Shown here in pieces: positions 6,117-7,105 of a stretch of 7,105 nucleotides of DNA. Position 1 is the stretch's first letter. Every line of letters starts with the position of its first letter. The position numbers and the translations under genes were made by a program. Under the pieces are notes generated by a model that saw nothing but the letters and a program-made list of their open reading frames with translations, had not been told where the DNA came from and searched no databases. Source of the DNA: CAYGXH01 sp964354485. Its GTDB lineage: Bacteria > Bacteroidota > Ignavibacteria > UBA10030 > SZUA-254. The stretch covers positions 1 to 7,105 of the forward strand of contig CAYGZY010000023.1 of NCBI GenBank assembly GCA_964354485.1. The letters are read 5' to 3'.

Positions 6117-6938
6117 ATGCATATGACAGTTGAATGGTTTGTACACCTTAGTCCTATTTGGCAGACGCTTATTGCCACAGGTTTCACATGGTTCGTTACG
6201 GCATTGGGTGCAAGTGTCGTTTTTATTTTCAAGAGTATTAACAGAAAAATTCTTGATGGCATGCTAGGTTTTGCAGCGGGAGTAATGATCGCGGCGAGCT
6301 TTTGGTCATTGCTGGCGCCGGCAATTGAAATGTCGGAAGAATCCGGTTTGCCCGGATGGTTCCCTGCTGTTGTGGGATTCCTGCTGGGCGGAGTATTTTT
6401 ATGGGGAGTTGATCGTGTGTTGCCGCACCTACATCTCGGTTTCCCGATAGAAGAAGCAGAAGGTCTGAAAACAAGATGGCAGAGGAGCATATTGCTGGTA
6501 CTCGCTATCACTCTCCATAATATCCCGGAAGGATTGGCGATTGGTGTGGCTTTCGGTGCCGTGAGCGCGGATATACCGTCGGCTTCGCTTGCAGGAGCAG
6601 TTGCGCTTGCGCTTGGTATAGGTATACAGAACTTTCCGGAAGGTACTGCCGTATCGGTACCGCTGAGGAGAGAAGGCATGAGCCGGTTCAGGAGTTTCTG
6701 GTACGGTCAGCTGTCCGGATTTGTCGAACCTGTAGCGGGTGTTCTGGGTGCGGCGGCGGTACTGCTCATAAAACCGCTCTTGCCGTACGCGCTTGCATTC
6801 GCCGCGGGAGCGATGATTTACGTAGTTGTGGAAGAGCTGATACCGGAATCGCAGTTGGAAAAGAACACGCATATCGCAACGATCGGATCAATGCTCGGTT
6901 TTGCAGTGATGATGCTGCTCGATGTTGCGCTTGGGTGA
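6117..6938 (+). CDS. ZIP-family divalent metal transporter (GufA-like)
   Basis: Inner-membrane carrier that probably moves zinc or related divalent ions (iron, manganese) into the cytoplasm. The 273 residues hold eight hydrophobic segments at about 13-38, 45-70, 80-100, 125-147, 153-180, 196-218, 221-243 and 250-272, the standard ZIP count. The metal-site motifs are HNIPEG (134-139, helix 4) and QNFPEG (171-176, helix 5), with EE at 239-240 near the end of helix 7; H134, N135, E138, N172 and E175 match the binuclear site known in ZIP proteins. PHLHLG (103-108) in the loop after helix 3 is a second possible ligand cluster. GFVEPVAGVLG (201-211) is typical of the GufA subgroup. An alternative ATG two codons downstream (6123) is possible; neither start has a clear ribosome binding site. 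It lies 61 bases after the PLP gene. Metal specificity cannot be read from the sequence. Confidence 0.93.
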   Translation: MHMTVEWFVHLSPIWQTLIATGFTWFVTALGASVVFIFKSINRKILDGMLGFAAGVMIAASFWSLLAPAIEMSEESGLPGWFPAVVGFLLGGVFLWGVDRVLPHLHLGFPIEEAEGLKTRWQRSILLVLAITLHNIPEGLAIGVAFGAVSADIPSASLAGAVALALGIGIQNFPEGTAVSVPLRREGMSRFRSFWYGQLSGFVEPVAGVLGAAAVLLIKPLLPYALAFAAGAMIYVVVEELIPESQLEKNTHIATIGSMLGFAVMMLLDVALG

Positions 6939-6958
6939 TGCTGAGAAAAGATACCCGC

Positions 6959-7048
6959 CTCGTTCCCAAGCTCCCGCTTGGGAATGTCCAAACTTCACGA
7001 CAACTGTTCTTGCCTGTGGGGATTCCCAAAGAGGACTTTGGGAACCAG
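6959..7048. repeat. two-hairpin inverted repeat element (REP/MITE-like)
   Basis: The left hairpin is TTCCCAAGC (6963-6971), loop TCCC, GCTTGGGAA (6976-6984). The right hairpin is TTCCCAAAG (7023-7031), loop AGGA, CTTTGGGAA (7036-7044). Both have 9-bp stems and 4-base loops. Bases 7018-7048 reversed match 6959-6989 at 23 of 31 positions, so the halves are inverted copies about 28 bases apart. GTTCCCAAGC...GCTTGGGAA hairpins are a familiar dispersed intergenic repeat type in many bacteria, from general knowledge. No T run follows either hairpin, so a terminator role is unlikely. Confidence 0.75.
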
Positions 7049-7089
7049 AGTTAAAAGAGTAGTAAGCTTCTCTCTGCGGTTCAGTTTAT

Positions 7090-7104
7090 TTCTAATGATT
7101 AGAA
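7090..7104. promoter_or_regulatory. perfect 15-base palindrome at the right edge, operator-like
   Basis: TTCTAAT, a central G, then ATTAGAA forms a perfect 7+1+7 dyad. Its size and odd centre suit a repressor site for a gene to the right of the window, but that gene is not visible and AT-rich dyads arise by chance. The bases between 7049 and 7089 show nothing I can name. Confidence 0.3.
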
Positions 7105-7105
7105 T

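Noticed and set aside
6089..6679. Long minus-strand frame of 196 codons across the ZIP gene
   Set aside because: It is rich in Ser, Pro, Thr and Ala with no domain, as expected for an antisense shadow, and the + strand frame is a clear ZIP transporter.
6963..7044. The two hairpins as a terminator of the ZIP gene
   Set aside because: Neither hairpin is followed by a T run, and the inverted two-copy layout fits a dispersed repeat better.

Overview
The window carries six protein-coding genes, five on + and one on -. The organism is a bacterium of moderate GC. The gene set (a VWA/amidotransferase-fold membrane protein, a family 5 uracil-DNA glycosylase, a GufA-like ZIP transporter), the scarcity of clear Shine-Dalgarno sites and the decayed short repeats between genes would fit an environmental lineage, perhaps of the Bacteroidota/Chlorobi/Ignavibacteria kind. 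That placement is inference; nothing in the window fixes the phylum.

Left part (1-2852). A von Willebrand factor A (VWA) membrane protein enters from the left edge; its metal-site motif DxSxS lies in the first 22 bases, so its N-terminus is outside the window. It ends convergently with a minus-strand gene for an unrecognised five-helix membrane protein, with a small terminator-like hairpin between them.

Middle (2853-4570). A divergent intergenic region with several dyads and a hairpin followed by a T run leads into a family 5 uracil-DNA glycosylase (base excision repair). A short-chain dehydrogenase/reductase follows 41 bases later, possibly in the same transcript.

Repeat-rich gap (4571-4852). 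This 282-base gap is built almost entirely of degenerate seven-base units, mostly ending in AC or GC. They start directly after the dehydrogenase stop codon and run to 4 bases before the next start codon, interrupted by a CCGCC/GGCGG hairpin cassette. It is the most unusual structure in the window.

Right part (4853-7105). A PLP-dependent Cys/Met-metabolism enzyme (cystathionine gamma-synthase / gamma-lyase / methionine gamma-lyase group) is followed by a ZIP-family divalent metal transporter. The final 167 bases hold a ~90-base two-hairpin inverted repeat, whose stems show compensating base changes, and a 15-base palindrome at the right edge. The genes do not form one obvious pathway; the window looks like ordinary housekeeping chromosome with mobile or slippage-derived repeats in its gaps. 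I found no CRISPR array, tRNA, rRNA, transposase or defence system.
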